Of a stretch of DNA of 5,788 nt, positions 1 through 5,552 are shown piece by piece. The DNA is from Candidatus Aenigmatarchaeota archaeon (lineage in GTDB: Archaea; Aenigmatarchaeota; Aenigmatarchaeia; GW2011-AR5). Within the stretch, counting starts at the first letter, position 1. Each line of letters starts with the position of its first letter. The stretch is taken from positions 1-5,788 of the forward strand of contig JACPJX010000004.1 in assembly GCA_016187365.1 (NCBI GenBank), given 5' to 3'. The notes below the pieces were generated by a model. It did no database searches. It was not told the origin of the DNA and saw only the letters and a program-made list of their open reading frames with translations. The translations under genes and the position numbers were made by a program.

Positions 1-2
1 GA

Positions 3-1010
3 TGTGACGACACACACATCAAAGAAGGCAATTCGTGCGTGCCGAAAACAATCACGACAGGAGCTGACTGCACCAACATACCGCAGTTTTCGGAGATATG
101 CCCTGGCGACAATGCGAACTCACCGTCCATTCTAGTTGATGAGTGCACTGAAGCGACGAAATGTGAGTATATGTGCATTACAGGCCGCGAAAGGGAAGGA
201 AACACATGCGTCCTGCCGCAGCCTAGAACTCCGGAACCCGGCAGGCCTGTGAGCCTCCGTGTTCTTTCGAACCCGGCTTCAATTGAAACCGGCGGCGGCT
301 CCAGGACGTCGGAGATAACGGCGACTTTCCTTAACAATGCCGGCAACCTGCTGCCGTTTTCGGGGACTATAACGTTCACGACAAACCTTGGCAACCTCCT
401 GCAGACATCATGCACACCAAGAGAGAATCAGTCGTCATGCGGCGTCATGCTCCAGTCCGCCGACACGGCCGGGATAGCAAAGGTCACCGCGACGTGGGGG
501 AACATAAGCAACAACGCCAATGTCGTATTCACCTCTCCTGCAACGGACACCACGCCGCCCAGCGTCCTTAACCCGCAGCCGCTGGAAACCGTCACTTCAC
601 TTCCCATGACACTCAGCGTCCAGACCGACGAAAGCGCAAGATGCCGGTATTCCAGGACGCCAGGCACGGCATACGGGAGCATGCAGTCGACAACTCCATT
701 GGGCAGGGCGCACCAATGGACTCTGGACGGCCTAACGAAACCAGCAGGTCACGCTGCTCAGCATCTCCCCGAGCAACCCGTCCATACAGGCGAACGGCGT
801 CTCGACATCGGCGATAACAGCGGTATTCACGAACAGCGCCGGCCAGGCGCTGGCCACTGCAAGGACGGTTACGTTTACGACGACTGCCGGCACCCTCCTG
901 CAGAATTCATGCTCAACCACCGCGGAACAGACAACATGCTCGGTCATACTCAGGTCATCAACGACGCCCGGCATCGCCTCAGTCAGGGGCGTGTCAGGAA
1001 GTTTGTCTGA
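3..1010 (+). CDS. Large Cys-rich Ig-repeat surface protein, N-terminal part (5' partial, frameshifted near 735)
   Basis: The frame is open from the window edge, so the true start lies upstream. The GTG at 39 sits inside a Cys-rich module (GNSCVPK) and is not a plausible start. Order of parts: tail of one Cys-rich module (3-44); a complete Cys-rich module (69-212) with SEICPGDN, KCEYMC and GNTCV; a bacterial-Ig-like module (about 241-546); then an Ig-like module opening DTTPPSV (about 550-735) with DESARCRYS and ending at TLDGL. After about 735 the translation turns His/Arg/Pro-rich and unlike a secreted protein, while frame 1 resumes the Ig-like pattern. The last roughly 90 codons to the stop at 1010 are therefore out-of-frame noise. 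Sequons (NQS, NIS) suggest an exported, perhaps glycosylated protein. I infer a cell-surface structural or adhesive role; the ligand is unknown. It is either a damaged gene or an assembly error. Confidence 0.7.
   Translation, partial: CDDTHIKEGNSCVPKTITTGADCTNIPQFSEICPGDNANSPSILVDECTEATKCEYMCITGREREGNTCVLPQPRTPEPGRPVSLRVLSNPASIETGGGSRTSEITATFLNNAGNLLPFSGTITFTTNLGNLLQTSCTPRENQSSCGVMLQSADTAGIAKVTATWGNISNNANVVFTSPATDTTPPSVLNPQPLETVTSLPMTLSVQTDESARCRYSRTPGTAYGSMQSTTPLGRAHQWTLDGLTKPAGHAAQHLPEQPVHTGERRLDIGDNSGIHEQRRPGAGHCKDGYVYDDCRHPPAEFMLNHRGTDNMLGHTQVINDARHRLSQGRVRKFV
728..745 (+). other. Frameshift junction in the surface protein gene
   Basis: Upstream the coding frame is that of base 3 (…T-L-D-G-L). 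Downstream it is that of base 991 (…R-N-Q-Q-V-T-L-L). Frame 1 has a TAA at 733-735, so the switch must occur within a few bases of it. The Ig-like module ending here lacks the final strand that follows the GL turn in related modules and usually carries a YVRC-like cysteine. A deletion of roughly 50 nt, not a multiple of three, fits better than a single-base indel. There is no homopolymer or short tandem repeat at the junction. Confidence 0.65.
736..990 (+). other. Displaced coding segment: second Ig-like module, without its own start
   Basis: Frame 1 reads continuously from 736 into the long reading frame that begins formally at GTG 991. Its translation, with TLLSISPSNPSI, TFTTTAGTLLQNSC and GIASV, matches the module at 241-546 (RVLSNPASI, TFTTNLGNLLQTSC, GIAKV) position by position, including the Cys spacing. 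This segment is true coding sequence of the same protein. It would be lost from any annotation that starts the second part at 991, where the GTG falls inside the last strands of the module. Confidence 0.75.
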
Positions 1011-3531
1011 TGAGACCGGAGTCCAGTTCACGGAGCAGCCCCAGCCTTCATGCATCGGAACGCCGCCGGACAACTCCGAGATATGCCCGGGGGACAACGC
1101 AGGGCTTTCAGCCGACACGCCGATAACCCTCGCCGGTTCATGCGGCACGCCAAAGTGCGAATACACGTGCAGGACAGGGTTCAGAAGGCAGGGCAGCACC
1201 TGCGTTGCCATTGATATGACGACCGAGCTCCGCAACACCGAGATAACTTCACTGGCCGTTCCCGGCGAGACGCCCATAACGGCGCCGATAAACGCCAGCA
1301 TCGGGGTGAGGAATACGCGCGCCGAGGCGAGAAGCGCCCTGGTCACATGCAGGTTCAACTCGACTGCGGTGACATCAGCGTGCATCGCGCTTGCAGCAGG
1401 CGGGAATGCTGTTGTCCAGCTCTCGTCGCAGGCGGTGGTACCGGGTGTCGCATCCGTAACATGCTCCGTCAACTCGACAACGTCTGCGTCATGCCAGAAC
1501 TCGGCGCTTGACCACGTGTATCCGACAGCCGCATCGACGCTGGTGACCGAGCCGAAGATGCTTTACATACTCTCCGGCACCGTGCCGCAGTCCCTCACAA
1601 TGGGGACGCTGATAAACGCGCAGATAAATGTCAGGAACCCGATAGAGGTGAGATACGGCATGGTGTCGTGCGCCTTCACGAGGCCTGACGCGTCCGTGCT
1701 TTTCAACTCCTCGCAGTGCATGCCGATATCACAGAACACGAACAAAATATACCCTGTCCAGATGCCTGCAAGCTCTGCCGGCATATGGCGGCTCGGCCAG
1801 TGCAACGTGACCACTTCAGGAAGCGCCGCATGCTTGTCGACAGACAACGTGAGTTTCTTCGATTTCAACCGCGACATAAACGTCCTTGACAGGCTCAACC
1901 TGACGATAAACTCGATACTGCCTGTGAGGGCAAGCATACCCCTCGGCGACGAAGCCGTGATAAACGTCAGCGTCTCGAATCCCATACAAATAGACAAGTT
2001 CGCGCGCGTTTCATGCAGGGTCACGAGGCCGAACGGCAACCAGCAGGACCTCCTGCGCAGTTCCTGCACCCCGATGCCGTTCCAGTCGACAAACAACTTC
2101 ATGCTGAACTTCACGCCTTCGGTGGCCGGCAACTGGACGATAAGCTCGTGCAGCGTGGAAGGCTCGTTCAATCTGGACTGCTCGTCCGCCTCACAGGAGG
2201 ACAATGTCGCAAGCGGCGAAAGAATATCCGTGCAGTCAGAAACGGGCTCGTTCGTGCCCATTTCAGTGTCGGTGTCGCACTCGCCTTCGGAGCCGAGGCT
2301 TGGCGAAACCGTTACAGTCACTGCCTCATCATCAAGCAGCAATCTGGAGCAGATAAGGATACAGGTTGACGACCAGTTCAGGACGTGCAGTTCGTCGCCG
2401 TGCAGCATCTCCGATGTTTACCGTACAGGAGCCCACACCTATTTCGCGAGCGCGAGAAACAGGTTCGCCCAGACAGCCCGCGATCCGCCAGGCAACGGCA
2501 CAAAATCATTCACAGTAGTTCCGGGGGCCGGCAATGTTTCCGCCGGCGGCTGCTCGATAGTCATATCATCGCCTTCATGCGTCTTCAACAGCAGGACACA
2601 GAGGTACGACGTGTCTGCGGTTTACAGCTGGAGGGGCGGCGACCATTCGAGGGTAATCATAGACGGCATCGAGAAGGTACAGGTTCAGGACACGAGCAAT
2701 TTCACTTACGCGCAGCCTGTTGCAACGCCGGGCGAGAAAACGATCGTCGCGAAAGTCCAGGATGCGGGCAACAGGGACCTGTGCTCGACTTCGTCAAGGG
2801 CTGTATGCGCCCCGGCCGAGCCGGTCGAGGAGCTCATAATACAGAGGGAAATGCCCGACGTTTCGAAGACAGGATTCGTCATGGTGAAACTCAGCATAAA
2901 ACCAGGGCGCGACATACAGAACTTCACCATAAAGGAGCATGTCATGCAGGAACTCGCGCCGCTCAACATTGCAGTGCAGTCCAATATGAGCTTTGTCAAC
3001 ATGAGCGGGCCGAGGAGCGTCAGTCTGGACAGGGACTACTCCGAGTACAGATTCGCAACAAGGCTGGCTGAAGGCAGGAACATCAGCATATCTTACAGGC
3101 TCAACATAGAGAAGGAGGGCGAATACGGATTCCTCTCCATATCGGAATACGAGGGGAAGAGGAAGGAGGAGCGCGCCACGATACTCGTGACGAACTGCGC
3201 CAAGCCTGTCCGCACCCTTGCGGTTTCGCCTGACGGGCAGTGCTCGCCTTTCAGGACCGACTGCGAGGTGCCTGTAGACTGGAGAAGGGTTGAGGAATGC
3301 CCTCTGGGAAGGCAGGAAACCGAATTCGAGACGCCTGAAGGCAGGGGCGACGCCACGCTGGCTATAATCGTGGTCGTCGTAATCCTTGTAGTCGCCATAA
3401 TACTTGTGTGGAGGTACGAGGACGAAATACGCGAAAAAATAAAGAACCTCAAGGAAAGGATAGAGAAATGGAGGGAAGGCAGGGAGGAGAAGAAGCCTTG
3501 GGAGAGGGGGGATTATGGAAATAGCCCTTAA
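991..3531 (+). CDS. Large Ig-repeat, Cys-rich surface protein with C-terminal membrane anchor (C-terminal part)
   Basis: The formal start is GTG 991, but coding really continues from upstream (see 736-990). Residue numbers are from 991. Parts: Cys-rich module 21-72 (SEICPGDN, KCEYTC, STCV), a near copy of the one at 69-212. Next come three tandem beta repeats of about 110 residues starting near 76, 188 and 300, which share cysteine positions such as V-x-C and a later C-x-V. Further Ig-like modules lie at about 418-514 and 515-608, then a module at about 609-727 and a short Cys cluster. One hydrophobic helix spans 790-807 (LAIIVVVVILVVAIILVW), followed by a Lys/Arg/Glu-rich tail to 846. This predicts a type I topology, outside to inside. 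About 17 N-x-S/T sequons suggest N-glycosylation. I infer a surface or S-layer-associated structural protein and cannot name a ligand. It overlaps the next gene by 17 nt. Confidence 0.85.
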   Translation: MSGSLSDETGVQFTEQPQPSCIGTPPDNSEICPGDNAGLSADTPITLAGSCGTPKCEYTCRTGFRRQGSTCVAIDMTTELRNTEITSLAVPGETPITAPINASIGVRNTRAEARSALVTCRFNSTAVTSACIALAAGGNAVVQLSSQAVVPGVASVTCSVNSTTSASCQNSALDHVYPTAASTLVTEPKMLYILSGTVPQSLTMGTLINAQINVRNPIEVRYGMVSCAFTRPDASVLFNSSQCMPISQNTNKIYPVQMPASSAGIWRLGQCNVTTSGSAACLSTDNVSFFDFNRDINVLDRLNLTINSILPVRASIPLGDEAVINVSVSNPIQIDKFARVSCRVTRPNGNQQDLLRSSCTPMPFQSTNNFMLNFTPSVAGNWTISSCSVEGSFNLDCSSASQEDNVASGERISVQSETGSFVPISVSVSHSPSEPRLGETVTVTASSSSSNLEQIRIQVDDQFRTCSSSPCSISDVYRTGAHTYFASARNRFAQTARDPPGNGTKSFTVVPGAGNVSAGGCSIVISSPSCVFNSRTQRYDVSAVYSWRGGDHSRVIIDGIEKVQVQDTSNFTYAQPVATPGEKTIVAKVQDAGNRDLCSTSSRAVCAPAEPVEELIIQREMPDVSKTGFVMVKLSIKPGRDIQNFTIKEHVMQELAPLNIAVQSNMSFVNMSGPRSVSLDRDYSEYRFATRLAEGRNISISYRLNIEKEGEYGFLSISEYEGKRKEERATILVTNCAKPVRTLAVSPDGQCSPFRTDCEVPVDWRRVEECPLGRQETEFETPEGRGDATLAIIVVVVILVVAIILVWRYEDEIREKIKNLKERIEKWREGREEKKPWERGDYGNSP
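3504..3511 (+). promoter_or_regulatory. Shine-Dalgarno for the small Cys-rich membrane protein
   Basis: GAGGGGGA lies just upstream of ATG 3515, within the 3' end of the previous coding region. It supports ATG 3515 as the start and translational coupling across the 17-nt overlap. Confidence 0.55.
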
Positions 3532-3964
3532 GTCGCTCGCGATAATAATCGTGGTATCGCTGGTCCTCGTGGCCGTCGGGTTCTTCGCGCTCTCGCAGTC
3601 CGGAATCTCGGGGACGAGCGCGTCGTCCGACAGGATATTCTTCACCAAATGCGAGGAGATAGCGGCGAAGGGATGCGGCAGAACCACAGCCGAACTCGCG
3701 GCTGCCGGCGGCGATGCTGACTTCATGAACGCGTGCAAGTACAAGTTTGGCCAGAGGCATGAAATAGCTACATGCCTTTACATGCTGTGCCCTGCATGCA
3801 AGCAATACGGCAACGAGGACGAAACGTTCTGCGGCACCAGATGTGGCAGCATCAGTCCGACACAAATCGCCGTCCAAAATACCGAACCACCTATAGATTT
3901 TTCATCTTCTTGTTCGTCTTATAGAGCCGAATGTGGCAGTATCGAATGCTCTGCATGCCCGTGA
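3515..3964 (+). CDS. Small membrane-anchored protein with 12 cysteines, unknown function
   Basis: 149 residues. The N-terminus (residues 7-27, LAIIIVVSLVLVAVGFFALS) is one hydrophobic helix with only K6 charged before it. It could be a signal anchor or a pilin-like N-terminus, though I see no clear prepilin peptidase site. The remainder, predicted outside the cell, has Cys at 46, 54, 74, 87, 92, 95, 106, 110, 133, 140, 145 and 148, enough for six disulfides. CPAC at 92-95 looks like a thioredoxin-type CxxC, but no thioredoxin fold is evident. The start is set by a good Shine-Dalgarno and by the hydrophobic N-terminus. The 17-nt overlap with the giant surface protein gene suggests co-translation and a shared envelope role, for example a partner or assembly factor; that is inference. 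The last ~35 codons are more A+T-rich than the rest and repeat a CGSI motif. I do not recognise the family. Confidence 0.8.
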   Translation: MEIALKSLAIIIVVSLVLVAVGFFALSQSGISGTSASSDRIFFTKCEEIAAKGCGRTTAELAAAGGDADFMNACKYKFGQRHEIATCLYMLCPACKQYGNEDETFCGTRCGSISPTQIAVQNTEPPIDFSSSCSSYRAECGSIECSACP

Positions 3965-3997
3965 GTGGGCCCACGCGGAACGCTTTTGAAATCCGTG
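3965..3997 (+). terminator. Possible 3'-end structure of the surface-protein operon
   Basis: Right after the stop codon there is a perfect palindrome, GTGGGCCCAC (3965-3974). It overlaps an alternative hairpin, CACG-(C)-GGA pairing with TCCGTG (3972-3997, 7 bp with a one-base bulge). No long T-run follows directly, so the terminator function is weakly supported. It could equally be an mRNA 3'-end stabiliser. Confidence 0.25.
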
Positions 3998-4016
3998 CGG
4001 GAGATTTTGCGAATGT

Positions 4017-4032
4017 GAAAAACCTTTAAATC
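4017..4032 (+). promoter_or_regulatory. Archaeal BRE/TATA-like promoter reading into the 4064-4103 hairpin
   Basis: GAAAAACCTTTAAATC resembles an archaeal purine-rich BRE followed by a TATA box (TTTAAA at 4025-4030). The expected start of transcription, about 25 nt downstream, is near 4052-4055. No gene of normal size follows on this strand: the first ATG (4058) opens a seven-codon frame (MLPDMAL) that stops at 4081 inside the hairpin. The promoter therefore either serves a small RNA or is left over from a lost gene. Confidence 0.45.
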
Positions 4033-4052
4033 TCTAATTAGCATACTGATAT

Positions 4053-4121
4053 TTAATATGCTCCCCGACATGGCACTATAGCTAGCCTATAGGCAATGTC
4101 GGGCTATTACTTATCTTTTTT
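4053..4121 (+). ncRNA. Candidate small hairpin RNA
   Basis: The candidate transcript starts about 25 nt after the TATA-like box and contains the long hairpin at 4064-4103. It could end at the T-run 4116-4121 (TTTTTT), a typical archaeal termination signal. The last bases are antisense to the 3' end of the NYN gene. This is an inference from promoter, structure and T-run in the right order. The T-run also encodes the C-terminal lysines of the NYN protein, so its position may be coincidental. Confidence 0.35.
4064..4103. terminator. Long hairpin between convergent genes (possible bidirectional terminator)
   Basis: The arms are CCCGACAT / ATGTCGGG (8 bp), a G x A mismatch, GC / GC, one bulged A, then CTATAG / CTATAG (6 bp) around the loop CTAGC: 16 bp in 40 nt. 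On the - strand it begins 3 nt after the NYN stop codon, and it lies 99 nt after the + strand operon. It is suitably placed as a shared 3'-end structure for both convergent units, or as the body of a small RNA. Confidence 0.55.
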
Positions 4122-4667
4122 GTCATCACTTTTCATGTATTTACTGATTATATCGTCGAGGATTATGGATGTGTTGGAAACTTGCTTCAGCAATGATGAC
4201 CTGCTTATAATAAAATAAGCATTTTCTACCTTTTTGCCCAGCTTCTGAACACGCTTTATTGCAGGTTCAAAGTCCCCGTCACCGCTCACAAGAATTGCAG
4301 TATCGTAAAGGTTTTCATAAGCAAATGACACCATGTCTATTGCAAGATGAATGTCGTCCCCCTTAACCGAATAGTGAACTTTGCCGCCTTGTTCTGTTTT
4401 TCTCATATGCGCCAGTATGATATGCAAAGCAGGTATCTTTCTCAGGTCAGCAAAGAATTTCTGTTGTTTCCAATATATTTCTTTATTGTACTTTATGTCC
4501 AGCGAAGCATTGTAATAATAAGTGCCAATGAGCAATCTGTCTTTTCTAAGAATTCCTATGAGCTTCGCAAAATCTATCTGGCTGTCATGAAGGTTAAAAG
4601 TGTCTTTCACGCTGTGATAAAAGTTGCTGCCGTCTATAAATATGCAAACACGTTCTTTGCTGTCCAT
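4107..4667 (-). CDS. NYN domain (LabA/DUF88-type, PIN-like) putative ribonuclease
   Basis: 186 residues, close to the size of a lone NYN domain. Motifs in order: IFIDGSNFYHS (9-19) with the acidic D12 and N15; VKGDDIHLAIDM (101-112) with D104/D105 and D111; ILVSGDGDFEPAI (125-137) with D130 and D132. These acidic residues form the metal-binding site of the NYN/PIN-like nuclease fold, so the likely activity is metal-dependent RNA cleavage. Substrate and partners cannot be read from the sequence. The lysine/aspartate-rich end (SDDKKDK) is probably disordered. It starts at ATG 4667, with a TATA-like box about 26 nt upstream and no Shine-Dalgarno, so the mRNA is probably leaderless or nearly so. 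The gene is clearly more A+T-rich than its neighbours and is transcribed alone, which may point to acquisition. Close alternatives are other PIN-like families; the KGxD and SGDGDF motifs favour NYN. Confidence 0.9.
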   Translation of the reverse strand: MDSKERVCIFIDGSNFYHSVKDTFNLHDSQIDFAKLIGILRKDRLLIGTYYYNASLDIKYNKEIYWKQQKFFADLRKIPALHIILAHMRKTEQGGKVHYSVKGDDIHLAIDMVSFAYENLYDTAILVSGDGDFEPAIKRVQKLGKKVENAYFIISRSSLLKQVSNTSIILDDIISKYMKSDDKKDK

Positions 4668-4686
4668 AAAACCTGTTGCCGTTCAA

Positions 4687-4699
4687 GAAATAAATAAGC
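4687..4699 (-). promoter_or_regulatory. TATA-like promoter of the NYN gene
   Basis: On the - strand GCTTATTTATTTC is centred about 26 nt before ATG 4667, with G/A-rich sequence upstream as a possible BRE. The spacing predicts a transcript starting at or next to the start codon. Confidence 0.45.
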
Positions 4700-4703
4700 C
4701 TGC

Positions 4704-4725
4704 CCCTGCCGAAGCAATGGCAGGG
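4704..4725. repeat. Inverted repeat between the tRNA and the NYN promoter
   Basis: CCCTGCC (4704-4710) pairs with GGCAGGG (4719-4725) across an 8-nt loop. It lies just upstream of the NYN TATA-like box and 47 nt beyond the tRNA 3' end. It could be an operator for the NYN gene or a 3'-end structure for the tRNA transcript; nothing in the sequence decides between them. Confidence 0.4.
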
Positions 4726-4771
4726 AACATATATTGCATAATAAACACTGCATAGATTTAAATTTTCCTTA

Positions 4772-4874
4772 TGGGCCCGACGGGATTCGAACCCGCGACT
4801 CCCTGCTGACCTTCAGCGAGAAAAATCCTCTCGTCCTAAAAGGCAGGTGCTCTACCAGGCTGAGCTACAGGCCC
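4772..4874 (-). tRNA. tRNA-Lys(UUU) with a 29-nt intron
   Basis: 103 nt, 74 nt after splicing. The 7-bp acceptor stem is GGGCCUG / CGGGCCC, with one U-G pair and discriminator A. The D stem is GCUC / GAGC with GG in the loop. The anticodon stem CCUGC / GCAGG is perfect and the loop CUUUUAA gives anticodon UUU (4838-4840). The variable loop is 5 nt, and the T arm carries UUCGAAU. CCA is not encoded. No clear TATA box lies at the expected distance upstream, because that space is filled by the hairpin chain. The tRNA may therefore be processed from a transcript that also carries L37e. The first six nucleotides can also pair with the leader (see 4869-4895). Confidence 0.93.
4808..4836 (-). other. 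tRNA intron (position 37/38) with bulge-helix-bulge
   Basis: Removing these 29 nt restores the seven-base anticodon loop CUUUUAA. The central 4-bp helix is CUUU (from C32) with AAGG of the intron. A three-base bulge, UC^A, sits on the 3' side before GCAGG and is cut after its second base, as the archaeal splicing endonuclease requires. The 5' side reads UA^G. The inner stem is CGAGA / UCUCG with a 7-nt loop, separated from the core by a slightly irregular junction, so the motif is a relaxed BHB. Confidence 0.85.
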
Positions 4875-5004
4875 AATTTCTTCGAAATTGAGCCTACATC
4901 CCGAAATTCTGCGAATTTCAAGATACAGGCCCAATATTTCATATTGAGCCATAATCCTGAATCTCTTCAGATTCAAGATACAGGCCCAATGCTTCATAAG
5001 CGCC
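4869..5004 (-). repeat. Hairpin chain 1: two alternating hairpin types, 55-58 nt unit, running into the tRNA 5' end
   Basis: Five hairpins lie almost end to end. A1 is 4869-4895 (12 bp, GAA loop), B1 4898-4924 (12 bp, 3-nt loop), A2 4928-4950 (10 bp, GAA loop), B2 4954-4979 (11 bp, 4-nt loop), and A3 4983-5004 is degenerate. Linkers are 2-3 nt. Type A has the base GGCUC / GGGCC and type B the base AUCUU / GGGAU or AGGAU; the tips differ between copies but stay complementary. TACAGGCCCAAT (+ strand) is repeated exactly at 4866, 4924 and 4979, and its first occurrence is the tRNA 5' end. Five pairs in the four intact hairpins are G-U on the - strand but A x C on the + strand, so the RNA acts on the - strand. 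No match to a repeat family that I know. Confidence 0.8.
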
Positions 5005-5046
5005 ATAATTATGTTGTTGCTTCCGGAGATATTAAAATTAGAACCC

Positions 5047-5280
5047 TTATATTTTTCTTCCAATATATACCGTCTTCTTCTTCTGGTGCTTCGGGGTTAT
5101 TGTCCTGCGGTTCCTGCTGTTTGCGTGCTTCCACCGCCAGCTCTCCTTGCGCATCTTCGGCCGCGGGTAGCCGCAGGCGCTGCATTTCTCGAGGCGCTTG
5201 TGGTACGAGTGCCTGCCACAGCGGCGGCATCTTATGTGAACGACCTTGTTGTGCCTGCCGAATGACGGTGTGCCCTTCAT
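5047..5280 (-). CDS. rpl37e: 50S ribosomal protein L37e
   Basis: 77 residues. The start MKGTPSFGRHNKVVHIRCRRCG is the L37e signature. Two zinc-binding pairs are present: CRRC (18-21) and CSAC (33-36), separated by the basic stretch GRHSYHKRLEK. The W48-R49-W50-K51 and RNRRT segment continues the conserved rRNA-binding part. It is a zinc-ribbon protein of the archaeal/eukaryotic large subunit. At 77 residues it is somewhat longer than the usual 55-65 of archaeal versions, with a basic C-terminal extension (PKHQKKKTVYIGRKI). It starts 2 nt after the LSm stop codon, the usual archaeal LSm-L37e pair, and is surely co-transcribed with it. The codon after the extension is TAA. Downstream lies hairpin chain 1 and then the tRNA on the same strand. 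Confidence 0.97.
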   Translation of the reverse strand: MKGTPSFGRHNKVVHIRCRRCGRHSYHKRLEKCSACGYPRPKMRKESWRWKHANSRNRRTITPKHQKKKTVYIGRKI

Positions 5281-5282
5281 GA

Positions 5283-5507
5283 CTACTCGCCTTTCTCAGG
5301 AGAAACGTAAAGTATGTTGTCGCCGCGAACCAGCAGGGTGCCAAGCTTCGTTTTCTCGCCGTCGCTGTTCTGCTCGGCGCTCTCAAGCCACATATTCAGG
5401 TGAAGGTCCATGGCCTGAAGGATGCCGGATATCTCGGCGCCCTTCTTGAGTTTTATGAGAACCCTCTTACCCTTTGCATTGTTCAGAACATCTATCGGTC
5501 TTTCCAT
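5283..5507 (-). CDS. LSm (Sm-like archaeal protein, SmAP) RNA-binding protein
   Basis: 74 residues, a typical single Sm fold. Sm1: GKRVLIKLKKGAEISGILQAMDLHLN (13-38), with the RNA-binding residues D34, H36 and N38. Sm2: LGTLLVRGDNILYVSP (55-70), with R61-G62-D63-N64. Such proteins form heptameric rings (known for archaeal SmAP1/2) that bind U-rich RNA and take part in RNA metabolism. The start ATG 5507 is supported by GGGGGT (5514-5519) 7 nt upstream. The gene leads the LSm-L37e operon with 2 nt between the genes. The region before it is a chain of RNA-type hairpins, so this RNA-binding protein may be made from an mRNA with a highly structured leader if transcription starts upstream of 5566. 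An A-rich stretch at 5535-5550 could be a weak TATA box closer in. Confidence 0.96.
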   Translation of the reverse strand: MERPIDVLNNAKGKRVLIKLKKGAEISGILQAMDLHLNMWLESAEQNSDGEKTKLGTLLVRGDNILYVSPEKGE

Positions 5508-5513
5508 TCCAAA

Positions 5514-5519
5514 ACCCCC
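5514..5519 (-). promoter_or_regulatory. Shine-Dalgarno of LSm
   Basis: GGGGGT on the - strand ends 6 nt before ATG 5507. It is a reasonable archaeal ribosome binding site and fixes the LSm start. Confidence 0.5.
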
Positions 5520-5552
5520 GAATCCAAATCAAAATGCTTTTACTTTTATCTT

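Noticed and set aside
728..745. Programmed ribosomal frameshift
   Set aside because: No slippery heptamer, and part of a domain seems to be missing, which recoding would not explain.
991..993. GTG 991 as a genuine translation start
   Set aside because: It lies inside an Ig-like module whose first strands are encoded just upstream in the same frame; no well-placed Shine-Dalgarno.
732..3744. Long - strand frames opposite the surface protein gene
   Set aside because: They arise from G+C-rich codon bias of the + strand gene; no domain, start signal or sensible composition.
4190..4250. Box C/D sRNA (ATGATGA … CTGA on the + strand)
   Set aside because: It lies antisense inside the NYN coding region, with no internal D'/C' boxes and no terminal stem.
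4836..5063. - strand small reading frame covering hairpin chain 1
   Set aside because: It ends inside the tRNA, and its codons are explained by the hairpin repeats.
4734..5282. + strand reading frame across the tRNA and hairpin chain
   Set aside because: It runs antisense through the tRNA, the hairpins and L37e, and its product is low-complexity Ser/Cys/Ala sequence; a shadow frame.
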